DNA from: Pseudeuparius sepicola
Taxonomy: Eukaryota; Arthropoda; Insecta; Coleoptera; Anthribidae
DNA length: 64,000 nucleotides
Direction: 5' to 3'
Assembly: GCA_963920635.1 (NCBI GenBank)
Contig: OY987298.1
Coordinates: 33,573,787 to 33,637,786, forward strand
Below, in pieces: positions 1 to 13,300 of the stretch. The stretch's first letter is position 1; every line of letters starts with the position of its first letter. The notes beneath the pieces were generated by a model. That model was not told the DNA's origin. It made no database searches and saw only the letters and a program-made list of their open reading frames with translations. The position numbers were made by a program, and so were the translations under genes.

Positions 1-887
1 TTTTACAATGGTTTACATCAAAATATTTGGGAAAAGAATTATTGGCTTAATTAAAATAGTTCAAAACATCGATAAAATTATTTGTGGCAGTGTCTAAATA
101 GCTGAAAACAACAAGGTAAAACTGCGTAACTACACTTTTGCGATCGAGTACGTCCCTGTTGCCGACTCTGATGAAACTTTATAGTCTACCGACCAATCGC
201 GGATCATCATTGAAGACGTGGTTTTATTTACGCCAGGCGTACGGATTGCTCGATTTTAGTATAGAGTAGTTATAAATGTAATATTTTTCTTTTCATAGGG
301 TGCCAAAGTGGATATTATAAATTATATCGATACGGGTCTGTCTATTGTTTACATTACCTGTGAAATGTAATTCCTGTGAATTTCTTTTTGTCCACTTTAG
401 AATTTCTACTGCAACAACGTACAGAACATGACATATTTATTTCCAGAGGTAAATAGCTCGCAATAACAAAGAAAACTGCACTTTTAGACACTTTTAATGC
501 ACTTTTAGCACCGAGTCAACAAATTGACGTTGTTCGGGTAATCTATGACGTAGGTGAACCAGTTTTGGGTCACGTGACAGCTTCTCCCCCCCATACTACC
601 TCAATCAAGTAACTACACCCCATAGAGATTGAACTTTTAGAAATTCGTTTGTCTCGCCGTTTCCTCTGAGTCGGCGACACAGAGATCGTATATAAACGTA
701 GAGTGCTGGAGCTTCTGCCTAATTTTGTAAGTTGCGCTGGGACCTGCGGAGTTTGCGCGCTGTTCCAAGAATAGGAGCGAAACATTTTCGAGAGAAAGAA
801 GGAAACTTTTTCTCGACCAATAGCTTGCGTTCACTCATTTTGACTACCCAGAAATCGTGCGTCTCTCTCCTTTGATCTAGAAAATGC
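1..887. other. Intergenic DNA, no recognised gene
   Basis: No exon with flanking splice sites and no protein similarity that I recognise. Overlapping open frames on the minus strand near 570-985 have no family resemblance and low-complexity composition. A TATATAAA-like string near 690 is not followed by any gene I can support. Confidence 0.5.
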
Positions 888-1197
888 GCATGCATGATAT
901 GTAACCTCCTTTGGCGAGTTGCCAAATATATCATGCATGATATGTAACCTCCTTTGGTGAGTTGCTTGATTTGCAAACAATACACTTTTTTTGCCCATAA
1001 CGTATAATTTAATTGTCTATATAAGCATTTTAAACCGACGAATACTTAAGAAACACTTAAAAACAGCGAAAAATTGCTTCTAAAAGACACAGCACCAGTT
1101 GTGTCAAACACAAGGGGAGGCACACTCTTGGGCGATTTGCGCGTTTGTCAGATTGCGATTGGTAATTGTAGCTACCTAGTACCTATATTATTGTAGT
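888..1197. repeat. Dispersed repeat, copy A (inverted mate at 44227-44483)
   Basis: The stretch from about 934 to 1197 reappears in reverse complement at 44227-44483, with many substitutions and a few small indels. Shared landmarks are a block around TTTGCAAACAATACACTTTT and the ACACTCTTG region near 1120. At its left edge a block of about 45 bp, with the core ATGATATGTAACCTCCTTTGG, is repeated in tandem at 895-920 and 938-960. No open frame is conserved between the copies. Element class unknown. Confidence 0.7.
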
Positions 1198-1299
1198 TGT
1201 ATCACAGATGTTTTGAACTATTTTAATTGCAGGAAACCAAATTCAAATATAAAATAAATTTGATTCATTTGGCACTTGCCATATTCTGTGTTTGTTGAC

Positions 1300-1465
1300 A
1301 GAACATTGTCAAGCCTAATTTTTAGAAATCATTAATTTTTACTAACAATCAAAGTACCTGTTATATTCATAGATTCTCCAATAAAATGGCATACTTGGCA
1401 TCATTGAGACCATTAGAATGGGGAAAGAAACGGCCTCACTTTGGAAAGTATAATGGGTCCCTGGT
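1300..1465. repeat. Fragment of the foldback family at 19414-20511
   Basis: About 165 bp match 19490-19657 in reverse complement. The match includes an AACAATCAAAGTACCTGTTATATTCAT-like block and a CACTTTGGAAAGTATAATG block. It is only a fragment; no terminal repeats are seen here. Confidence 0.7.
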
Positions 1466-1820
1466 CGAAACATTCATACCTAACCTCAAAATCAAAAACC
1501 TGCGCATGATGAACTCTGGCAAACTCATAAATAAAAGGCAAATATCGCAAATATGCAGGATCTGGAGATTGTAGCAGCATGTTCACTGTACAAGGTCAGA
1601 GTTATCAACTGAAGGGAGGCGAATATTTAAACACTAAGTTCGCCTCGTCTTTCGTGGCCTTTGACTCGCATCCGAAATACCGCCACCGAGGCGAGCGCGC
1701 GAATCGCGAATCGGGTGGTGAATAGCGCGCAGACAGTTCACACATTCGCGTTCGCCATTCGCCTCGGGACTCTACGAATGTGTGCATGCCTGTTGCCATG
1801 AGGTGCAAACGGCATTATAC
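1466..1820. other. Intergenic DNA, no gene
   Basis: No supported feature. The stretch 1615-1760 is rich in GCGA/TCGC motifs (GGAGGCGAATATT..., GCCTCGGGACTC) and somewhat GC-richer than its surroundings, suggesting a decayed mobile element of unknown class. Confidence 0.4.
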
Positions 1821-3845
1821 CAGAGAAATGGAGTAGGGAGAACGCGCTTTGACCTACTGCGCATCCTATTTCCAGGCAAATGTAATGGCCGCCATATTGT
1901 CCTCACTTTGACGTTTGCAGTTTGTTCTCAGCCGTAGTTGTATTTTCAGCAGAGAAATGGTCAGTGTCAGTGGCGTATTCAGGGGAGGGCAAAGGGGGCA
2001 ATTGCCCCCCCAGACCTGTCGAGATAAACGAGATTGGAAATATCAAAATTAATAATACCAAAAATTATATACTCCTGGCCTAATCTGAAAATGCAGTGAA
2101 CATCAAACATCTACAATTTGTTATTTGTTTCATCTTGTCTTCTCGAAATTAAAACCTGTGCAGTAGATTTGAGAACGCGCCGCCGCGCCGTATAGCGTAG
2201 CTAGATATTCTGTGCAGCGTGTAGGTAACCGTAAATTAGGCAAAACAACCCAAGGTTGTTGTTGGAGTGGAGGTTGCATCGTAACCACATCGGGAGGTCG
2301 GCCAATCGGAATTTAGATTAAAAAAGCGCGCGAATACGTCACTCAGTTCCCAAGTTTGAATACGAGTATAAATAATTAATGATTTTCGCCCAATTTAAGG
2401 TGAAGATACAATTTTTAATGGCATTTGTACGAAAGCGTAGAAGAGGCACAGCAGAGAAAAATGTACAATTTCGTAAAAAAGTAAGAAATTATTTAATATT
2501 ATAGCCTGGATATAGAATATACAAGGATTATACATAATTTCGTCGTATATAATTTCTTACTTTTTATTTTTTTATGAAATTATAAATTTTTCTCTACAGT
2601 GGTCCTTCGAAATGTGAAATTCATATTCAAAAAACTAGCAATCCCACAGGAGTGTCCATCAGGCATCTACCAAAGTTATGTAAATATGAATTGAGAATTT
2701 AAAATACCTAGGTGAATTTTCTTACTTACGTTTATAAAAAACGGTTATTCGAATCTTAAAACTCGAAAACTAAAAGCACAGACCGCACTAAAGCGGCTAA
2801 AAGGAACTGACGGACGTCACAAACATGGCGTCCCGATACGGATAAGATCGGGGATTTTCGTTTCCCTAGTTACGATGCAACCTCTCCACTTCAACAACCT
2901 TGAAAACAACCTACTAAACATATTTTGCACAATTACAGTGTGCACCGCCACGCCAGAAAGGACATTTTTAAAACTGAAAATTTTAAAAATTTATATTAGA
3001 GACAATATTAGCGAAAACCCACTGAATGGGTTAACATTCCTTTATGTGTACCCTGAAATACCCATATCTCCAGAGGAGATATTTGTCGAGCTCAAGACCA
3101 AAAAAAGAATACTTGATTTTGTGATATAGATTTTACTGGTTTGAAGAAAAATTATTTTTATGTTATACAGGGTGTCCGGTAATAACTTAAAAAATTTAAA
3201 AAAAATTGAAAATATCACGAAAAGTTCATATGAATAGGCCCGCAGATGTTTGGTTTTCGAGATGTAGGGTGTTGAAATTTAAATTTTATTTTCGATTTTT
3301 TTAAGTAACTTTTTGAGACGACAAAATTTTCTTGAAAAAAAAAGTTAATTAAGTAAACTGTCAAAAAATGAATGTGCTTGTTTATTTAAATTTCATTTTT
3401 AAATTTCTCGAAAACTGTCACCTTTGGCGTTATTCACCAAGTATACCATTTTTTGCTTAGAAAACGTTTGGGAAGAGGATACATCCACAAAATGGTAGTA
3501 AAAGTTTACTGTCAAAAAAGTTAGGGCAAATTAAATTAAATAATGATAGCGTATAGCCGAGCGTATAGCCCTCTACGGATTGCACCAAAAATAATACCAA
3601 ATTATGACTTCCCTTGGGGACTGATCGGACTTTGAGTCCAAATAAATATGTTTGTTCAAAACATTTTGCTGCTGATGCCTTTACTGTGCATCGTGGTGAA
3701 CGCGGACGAAGACCTCTAAAGCAGTCTGCAGTGCCAAATCTGTTAACAATGATACGCCCATGGATGAAGTTGGTTTAATATGGCCGCCACTTTTATTAGG
3801 CAGTTCGCGCATCTTGTAGGGTATTCTCCCTACTCCATTTCTCTG
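1821..3845. mobile_element. THAP-fragment transposon copy 1, split by later insertions
   Basis: The ends are inverted repeats: CAGAGAAATGGAGTAGGGAG at the left and its complement at 3826-3845. The outer parts (about 1821-1970 and 3595-3845) match the compact element at 43168-43719 closely. The right part carries the end of a THAP zinc-finger coding segment (W-T-L-S-P-N-K-F-V-C-S-K-H-F frame near 3620-3680). The flanking octamers cattatac and catcagac agree at 6 of 8 positions. The middle, about 1972-3594, is foreign. It contains a GGGGGCAATTGCCCCCC block near 2000, the P-type derivative at 2251-2902, and at 3169 one end of a CAGGGTGTCC-type repeat. Non-coding relic. Confidence 0.65.
2251..2902. 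mobile_element. 652-bp internally deleted derivative of the P/THAP element
   Basis: It is the two ends of the 4685-bp element at 21933-26617 joined together, lying in reverse orientation. Its right end matches 21933-22202 and its left end matches 26235-26617. The junction falls in the shared tetranucleotide AGTT, so about 4.0 kb was lost in a single deletion. The ends read CAAGG...CCTTG and are flanked by a perfect 9-bp direct repeat, AAAACAACC (2242-2250 and 2903-2911). It retains the first codons of the THAP exon but no functional transposase. Confidence 0.92.
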
Positions 3846-4325
3846 CATCAGACCTGAATCAGACGCACTTTAGGCAGAGCATATTTTAGGGTTAGGGTGC
3901 CTTCCCGAAAATATTAAAAGCGGTGGCGCTTGCCCCATGTTGGCTATATTGCCGAAAGGCAGAAGCCACAAAAAGAAAGGAAGGAAGCTAACCTTGGTTC
4001 TCACCAAGAACTTGACCAACTAAAATCGAATCGTGAGAATCAGAGCATATAAAACATCTGGTGAGAACGGACCTTATTATTAGATTCGCTGCACCGACAC
4101 ACAGTGCCGATTCACCACCTATCACAGATTACCAAAATAATAAAGTTAGGTATTGAAGGTGAAACTTGTCACTGTATGTCAAAAAATTATCTCTTTTCGA
4201 TTTTCGATTTGTGAGATTTATGTTTTAGCTTTTGCTTTTATAAATAGTGCTTTTATCAGTTTTTAGGGGGCGACAAACGGTCGACGTTGGCATAAAATTA
4301 CTATTTCGCGGATCTCTATAAAGAA

Positions 4326-7300
4326 ATGGCAGAGAAAGTGGGGCCTCCACCGCTATTCGAAAATGTTGACATCAAAAGCGACGAGGACGACCTTTTCGTT
4401 TCTGCTAGACAGGTAATAAGTAATTATTATTTTTAAAATATATTTTATAGTCATTTTGTTTCTTATTTAATTTTGTTTTGTATAAACTTTTTGGGAATCT
4501 GTTATAGGACCCTTCCTTTGAGATTCAGGAACAAAAGAAGTTGTTAACAAATGGAAATGGTGAGCCAGATATATCCAAAGTGAAAATTAACGATACAAAG
4601 TCGGAATTGGAAAATGTTCCTATAAACAGTGACTCAGTGCCTGATCCCTTGGAACTGGTAAATATTTACTTAATAATAAATAAGTAATTAAAAAGTTATT
4701 GTTCTCCTTCATTTGAATGCCCTGTAAAGTTTATTTTTACCTGTGCAAATAGGTAAACAATTTAAAAAAGAAAGTGGCTATTTATACGTCCGACGTATAT
4801 GAAAGTCAGTATACATCTTGTGCCCTCATTGGCGAGTTGAGTCACGTGACTTCTTTGGACGTACATTTATAATACACGTCCGAAGTAAACTGATTTAGAT
4901 ACGTCGGAAGGGCATTTTTCTCAAGCATCGTTGCAATAAGGAGTGTATGTCCTCCTTTTTCTGCAAGCGGGCGGCAGTATGAAAAAATAAGTGGTACCTA
5001 ATTATTTCCAAAGGTTTAATCCCCCGATTATCTTGAAATTTTGGCTACCTAAAATAAAATACGTAACGTAAAATAAAGTGTGTAATAATTTTTAATAAAA
5101 CAATTAGAGCACAGATATATTTTGAAGGAAATAATTCAAGGATGACGGGAAAAATGTAATCTGCTGATTTCCACAAGCCGAAGTAACAAAAATCGTCGAT
5201 AAAGTTTAGCGCGTGCAGCTAGCTGCAGTGAAGCATGTATTCCCCACTCCGCGCCTCTCTCTCCCTTTCACTCATTCTCTCGCACCGTCCCCACACGCCA
5301 GCCATCACAGCTGATCACAGCACTCGTGGTTTATACGTGCAGGGTTATTCAAACTCGATGTCCCTGGACTATTGTGGGCAAACGAAAAGAGAAAAAATAT
5401 ATCTGCTTCCGGGGTCTTAAATGGGTCCAAACGAAGACTAAATTAAGAAAATTGAGAATATTCGACAAACAACGCTCTGCGTCGCGGCGCCCTTTGATTT
5501 TTTTTGTAAGGAACGTACATTTTTTATTTGATATTTGGATAGACCTTCTTTTTATCTATAAGTTTTGTTTTAGACGTTTTGTCAAATTTTGTTTAGTTTA
5601 AGAAATATAGGTAATACAATATTTGAAAAGTCCACATTCAACACCCTGGAATATAAAAAATTATTAAGAGCATATGTTTATAGACAAAAATTCTTTAATT
5701 TTTAACAGACTACATATGTTTGTAAAAAAAACGCAAATATTCATTAAAAAACCACGAAATTTTTTTTTTTCAAACTGACAGATTAAGAAAATCCCTCCAA
5801 CTAATCCTCAGATTATGGATCAGAATGATCAGGACATCAAGCTGAACCGTCTATATGAAAATCTGACGCGCTCGAGTATTTCAAAATGGCGATTTTTTTT
5901 TGCATTTTCAAAAAGCTGCTACAAGCTGGCGTCACCTCCGAATCGTCAGTCTATTGAATGGGAGCTTCTTTCGGGTTCACATTACATCCCTTCTGAATAT
6001 CTGACGCGCTCGAGTAAATTTATTTTCTTCCCATTTTTAACCCTTCCGTACGGCCGCCCCCACCATGCAAACCGGCAGATTAACATACCTACGTCATCGG
6101 AGACACGTGGGGCATACCTATACATATACACTATCAATATCTGACGCGCTCGAATATCTCCATTTGACTATTTTTTTTTTTTACATTTGTGAAAGCCTGT
6201 GGACGCTCCCCCCACCGGTGGAAGGGTATACAGGGTGATTCACGTAAGTGGTTCATTAGAAATTTACGGAGAAGGAGTGCGAATTTTGATTTGAAATTTT
6301 GGTTACTTATTACTTATATAACAGGTTGTAAACTTTCTTTCTAAAATATTTTCAACTTCCGATCACTTCCGGCTTCCGGTTATACCGGAAGTCGATAGCA
6401 ACTTTGTTATTTCAAACACCCTATATATTATTACACCATTTGATTCCCTATTAAATTCCAAATCTTTTTTTATGAACATAATGTGTACCCTATTCCTAAC
6501 TCTTTTCGAGATATTCGCAAATTTTTGATTTTTTTTTTAGTGTTGCAGCCATTGACCATAGTGATGCCAACATTGAAATTTATGAATCTGGAAAACTGAA
6601 ATTTTGGACTGTCGTAGGCGAAAGTCAACTTTATTAAATATTGGACAGGGTGTTCGGGAAAAAATTCCCAATATCAACATCGAAAAATTGAAAAATATCA
6701 TTTTTTTAAAATGGAACCCATATTTTTGTATTGCACCATTGAAATGCTTGTGAAAAGACAGTTCAAAAAGATATAACACACTAAATGTCTAAATGAAGCG
6801 GTTGCTTCGTTATTATGAAAAATACGTATTTTTTCTGCTCTGGAAGGAGCGTCACATTATAGGGGGCCATGGAAAATTAAATAACGCAATTATATGACAA
6901 GGTTAAGGGCTATTTAATAATATTTTTTCCCTGAGAAGCAACAATACAAAAATAAATAATACTAACAATTACATAATAATAGGTACTAGAAGAAAAAACA
7001 AGAAACTACATATAACTAAAACACTTTATTCATATTATGCTATTTACATTACGTATTTACATTTGCTTATCTTTGTTTGGACCTTGCCATGGACTATGAA
7101 ATTTCGTTCGAACTTTCTGATTTTTTTTTTTCGTCAAAGGTGGTAAATGTAAATGCCTTTCATTAAAAACTCTAATTGTTATTTCTAAAATTCTTTTACA
7201 CTCTCCATGAGTGTAAGCATTTCAATGGTGCAATAAAAAAATATGGGTTCCATTTGAAAAAAATTAGATTTTTCAATTTTTCGATGTTGATATTGGGAAT

Positions 7301-10300
7301 TTTTTCCCGAACACCCTGTACAATATTTTGAAATGGCATACCGACCATTTAATAAAGTTGACTTTTGCCTACGACAGTCCAAAATTTCAGTTTTCCAGAT
7401 TCATAAATTTCAAAGTTATCATCACTATGGTCGATGGCTGCAACACTAAAAAAAAATCAAAAATTTGAGAATATCTCGAAAAGGGTTAGGAATAGGGTAC
7501 ACATTATATTCAGAAAAAAGATTTGGAATTTAATAGGGAACCAAATGGTGTAATAATATATAGGGTGTTCTATTTGAAATAACAAAGTTGCTATCGTCTT
7601 CTGGTATAACCGGAAGTGATCGGAAGTTGAAAATATTTTAGAAAGAAAGTTTACAACCTGTTATATAAGTAACCAAAATTTCAAATCAAAATTCGCACTC
7701 CTTCGCCGTAAACTTCTAATGAACCACTTACGTGAATCACCCTGTATATCATATAACCTTTTTTTTTCTTTTTACCATCTAATCTTCAAAATCCAATAAG
7801 TCCTCATGACGCTCGAGTAAATCTCCATTTAGCATCGTGGGCTCCCCTACTACAACAAAACATAATTTTTGGATCAGTGTAGTACCGAGTTTTAAAATCA
7901 GAATATGCTTTTAAATAAAATAACACATAACTGGCAACACTGGACGGTGAATGGTGGTGCATGGCTGCGTGCGCCATGGATTAGGAAAATAGGGGTTCCC
8001 AGAGTCTCTTTTATTAGTACTAATTTGTATTTGAAGATTTTTATTAAAGGTTCAGTTAGGCAAGTGGCGCGAAGAAATCTTTTACCATACCTACTGGCAA
8101 TTCTAAAGGTGTCGTCAGGCCAGGCGAAGAATATGTAGGAATATATCCGTAATAATGAAAAAACAAATAAGTAGAAAAGGGATAGGTAAACATGTGAGAA
8201 GGAATATTCAGCTATTATTATAATTAATTATAGATGGCAAATGTCCGAGCATTAATGATTTTGAGCAGGACACTTTTAAAAATGTCCGCCGAGGCCTCGA
8301 GCATTTATGGACATTTTTGAAAATGGTGCCATTCGATTGCCTCTGAAAAGACCTTTAAACCAAGACCCCATATGTATGACTTTTGATTAAAAAAGTATAA
8401 AGTAAAACGAAAATAAAAAATTTAAAGTATGTAAAATTTAAAAAAAAAGTTTCTAGTTATAGACTGAAGACAGATTTAGAAGACCCAACGCGTAGGTACA
8501 TGTAGGATGTAGGTTAGTTAGAAATACTTTTTACATTTTTGTTACTAATCTAATAACTTCTTTATCTCTACTTGAAGCCTTTGAACATTGAATTAGGTAA
8601 ATGTTTTCTCATTCTTCCTGCATGGGCAAAATATTCAGCTTTACAAAATTCGCTAATAACATAATATTTTAATTTTTGGTAACTTCTTTTCTTGAAGTAA
8701 TTCCAGACTATTGAATTTTGTTTGACCATTTTCGCCATTTTGCAAAGTAGGTACACAATTCGCAAGTTCCCAATATTCTAGGTTAGAATTAGAAACGGTA
8801 TTGTAGTATTATAGGTTAGAACGTTAGAACTGGAGGGATTTTTTTATAAATAACCATAAATGCTCATAAATGACCATAAATGAATGCTCACAAGTGACCA
8901 GAAATTCTCATTAATTCTCTAACTGACGACATTTATATAAATGATCATAAATGCTCCAAAACTGCCGGACAGTGACCAAAAATGGCAAGACACTTAAGAG
9001 GGGGTTGCCGACAGCGAAAGTGACGTTAGATTCCGTATTTTTTTAAGTTGTATAACATAAAATCTAATAACATTTTACCTGGCAAAAATTTATTACAAAC
9101 ATCTCTGTCTTTATTTTAATCATAAGATCTTACAAGTAGAGTTTTGTTTTATAGGTTATGAAAACCTTGGGGAAAATAATAATTCCAGTGCATATGCTTT
9201 TAAGATCTTATGATTAAAATGAAGACAGAGATGTTTGTACTAAATTTTTGCCAGGTAAAATGTTATTAGATTTTATGCTATACAACTTAAAAAAATACGA
9301 AATCTAACGTCACTTTCGCTGTCGGCAACCCCCTCTTAAAAATGTCCTGCTGATAAATGCTCAAAATGCTTCTGCTCATAAATGCTCCAGCCATCTATAT
9401 AATTAATATTTAATATTTTTAAAGTTTTAATGTTAAACGTGTTGAACTTAAACCTGTTTCAGTTTGTTATTAAAATCCATTTAAAAATAGTAGGTTTTTT
9501 TAACCTCCGAGTCTCGTGTACAGGATTATCCAGTCAGTAGCGTACTTAAAACCGCGGGACCGAAACCATTTGAGAATTTGAAAGTATTCACTGCAGCTTG
9601 TAAATCTGAAGATATTTGGATTTCCTAAGACTAATTTTAAGTAATTTTACTTGACATTTCTAAAAATTTTCACCTGCGGCACATTTTACAGAATTATTTT
9701 AAATGCACTTGTTTGAAGGAAATTCACAAAAATTGTCCCTCCCCACCCGAAATTAATTTCTATATAAGTATGTCACTGAAGTGATCTTCTCTGCTTAATT
9801 TGAGTTTTCATTTGTGTATGTAGAGTGTTATTTGCAACTTTTTTTTGACTAATTTTAAGTAATTTTCCTTGACATTTCTAAAAAATTTCGCCTGCGGCAC
9901 ATTTTACAGAATTATTTTAAATGCACTTGTTTGAAGGAAATCCCCACCCGAAATTAATTTCTATATAAGTATGTCACTGAAGTGATCAAAACTCATTGCC
10001 CCGGCCTACTTTTTTAAAAAGTGACATGCAAAAAATATACCATTCTAGTGGAGTGGCGTATCAATTTTCAAAATTTTTTTCTTAATGGATTAAATAATTC
10101 CTTGCCGGGGCCCCGCACTTTCATCTGGCACCCAGCCCCACAAAAGCTTGAGCCGATCCTGAACCCCCCCCCCCCCCCCCAAATTTCCCAATTTGTCAAA
10201 AACGCAGTTACGCGACCCGACTTCAACTAGGAACTGCAGATCAGAGCAGCTCCATTTCGGCTGAAATTTCGCTACATAAACCTAGGACCAAGTGTGACGC

Positions 10301-13300
10301 AGGGCGAAGGGAGCAGATCACCGGCGAGCAAGGTTAGTGGAGAGAAGGTTGAACGGTAACTTTTCGGTTCATGCGATGACGTCACATATGGATATTGTGC
10401 GCATATAATATTAGCTTGTTAGTAAAGAGCTAAATATCAGGATAATAATATCTAATTATTTGTTTTACAATACACCTGCATGATTTTTATGTTTTAATTA
10501 ATTAAGGTAATACACTATAAAAATATAATATCTATAAAACTGTCCAAAGATAGTGTAAAAATCGCCACACACGTTTAAACAAACAAGCTAAAATCGAGGT
10601 TATTTAAATGAGCTAAAACCAGAGAACGCTAAACCATCTGAATGCATGTAAACTCAAAGCAATGTATCCATTTTATCCCGAGTTACCGTTCAACCTGTTC
10701 TCTCTACTAACCTTGACCGGCGAGCACACAATTCGAAAGTGACCCAGCTGGGTTGTGTTGTAAGGCATGCTCCTTGTCATTATTTGGCTGACTGTAATAA
10801 TATGTATGGCCATAGAAGAATCTACGTCGTAGTAGATTCTTCTACATTAATAAAAGGACCTCCACTCCTTGGCCGTGAATTGTTGCTCTTTAGCTGTATA
10901 ATTAAATATTGGACGGCATCACCCGGACAAAACCTGTGAAATTTATTAGTTAGCGATAGACTCTCTTACCCTACTAAAATATATAGGTATTCTTTTACTC
11001 AATGACACCATACTCATATGTGTTTGTAATCGAAACAGAAAGTTATAACACTTCCGATTAGCGTCAACCTACCACAATAACTGTGACGACTATAAAACTG
11101 CACTCCATCAACGTAAATGTCAATTTCAGTCTAACATTAATTTCAATAATCTTGTTTTTTATGCAGGCTGAAGCTGAAACTGGAGACGAGTTCTTAGATA
11201 TTAATATCACAGAGCCCCAGAAAGTTGGCGAAGGCATGGGAGCGTATGTGGCTTACAGGGTCACTACTAGGACAAATATGCCAATTTTTAAAAGGAGAGA
11301 ATTCTCTGTTACTCGTAGATTTAGTGATTTTCTTGGTCTCCACGATAAATTAACCGAGAAATATCTCAAAGTTGGTAGGATTATTCCTCCTGCTCCTGAA
11401 AAGAGTGTCATAGGTAAATATATCCGTGATTTAAACTTGTGGATTTGTTGATTTATTTTATTAGTAAATAATTATGGAAATTCTTATCTTGTTATTTAGC
11501 GGAATCATCTCTGATTTTAAAATTTGGTAAATCCAGAGAAAATCGGCAAAGAATACAAATTTGATTTTTTTATAGTACAATTTGGCTTAAGAAAATGCAT
11601 AATTATTCTTCTCTCACTACACCTTAACGTAGAGTAAATTAAAGTAGAGTCCCTGCCATCTATAAAAGTTGGGTAATACAACGTTATTAGTGTCATTATT
11701 CACCGATTTTGAACACTTCCAAATGAGCCACATGCAGTGACCGGCAGAATGTAGTCAACAAATGGGATTTTTTTTATGTAGCGCCGAAATAAAAAACGGA
11801 CTATGGGGCATTAGGCATGTCGCAAAGCCAAAATAGGGCCTAAAAACCTCAGTACGCGGCAGTACTCTTTTGTGTCCTAGAGAGAAAGTTGTTTGCAATG
11901 AAAAAGTGTATGTAAATAGGTACCTATTAAAAAAAAATCATTTTTTTAACATTGGTTGCAGTTTTCTCATTTGCCCATGAAGACATTTTTTTTATTTCGG
12001 CGCTAAATAAAAAAAAAACATTTGTTGTCTCGATTCTGCCAGTCAATTTTAATATTTCTTCTTATTTAAAACATATTTTTGAATTTTTGTTTGGTTGATT
12101 CTAGAATAAAATAAAATGAATATTTAACGTCCCTGAATATAATATTAAAAAATGGCTCGTGGCATAAATATGGAACAAAATGTTTTGGTTCTTGGCAACA
12201 CCAAACTAGTTTCCAATATTTGATGGAAATTCAGTATGGGCCTTTCGGAGGTGTGCAGACCACGACAGGCACCTGTTTCGGATTTATTGGTCTTCATCAG
12301 GCAGACATAGCGCACCTTACTGAAAGGCCAAAACATTCGCTGGGTACGTGGAATAAGAAATAGTATAACGCAGTGAGCATTATACCATCTAATGCCATCT
12401 AGTGGGTACTGGGTGATGAGGACCAATAAGTCCAAAACAGGTGCCTATCGTGGTCTGCACACCTCCGAAAGACCCATACCAAGTTTCCATTAGATATTGG
12501 AAACTAGTTTGGTGTTGCCAACGACCAAAACATATTATGCCATATGCCACAAGCCATTTCTTTTTGATTTTAGAATTTTTTAAATTTCGTATTCATATTA
12601 GCTATTTTATTGTCACCTACCATTAACATTTTGTACATCAGGACTGAATCACCTTTTTATATTTTTAAGTTTACCTTTTACATAAATTTTATTTAAATAT
12701 AGTTTCGTATTAATAAGCTGAAATTTTCATCCAACTTAGTGTTTTGTATTTCTGGAATGCACTCCATTTTCAAGATAATCTTATCAAGAAATATTGGGTC
12801 ATCTTAATTGGCAATTAAACCATAGGGGTTGTAAAAAATCAATAAAAAGTAAAAAGTTTTGAAGAGGAAGAGGTCAAATAATAATTACTACTTACTTTAA
12901 GAATAGTAACTTTTTGGAAAAAATTAGGCCTTTTATATTATCAGGATTTATGTATACATTATGTCCTAGTTGTAAATGTCATAAATAAAACTGATGGTAG
13001 AAAATCTCATTTTAAGCAAAAAAGTTAATATGAACATAGGTCCAAAAGCCCTTAATAAGAAAGAGGCAGGGTGTAATAGTTTATCTAAAAAACACAGCTT
13101 TTCCTGAATATTTTGGAAACGACAAAAGGTAGGTACCAATCTGCAATTTGGTAGGGCTTATAAGAGCGAGGAAGGCAATAGAACAGAGGCACTAAAGTTG
13201 GCTTAATTGCACCAGTGGTGTGCGGGCGAATAAGTTGTACCCCCTTTTTCGTGAAAATTATGCAGACCTATTTTGTGTAAAACAGGAAAATGATAGATTT

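Noticed and set aside
11083..11451. 122-codon frame that looks like a short PX protein
   Set aside because: It is intron sequence joined to SNX1 exon 3 and read through its donor; the spliced gene explains it.
12145..12626. Two open frames of similar peptide on opposite strands
   Set aside because: They are the mirrored arms of the foldback at 12150-12560.
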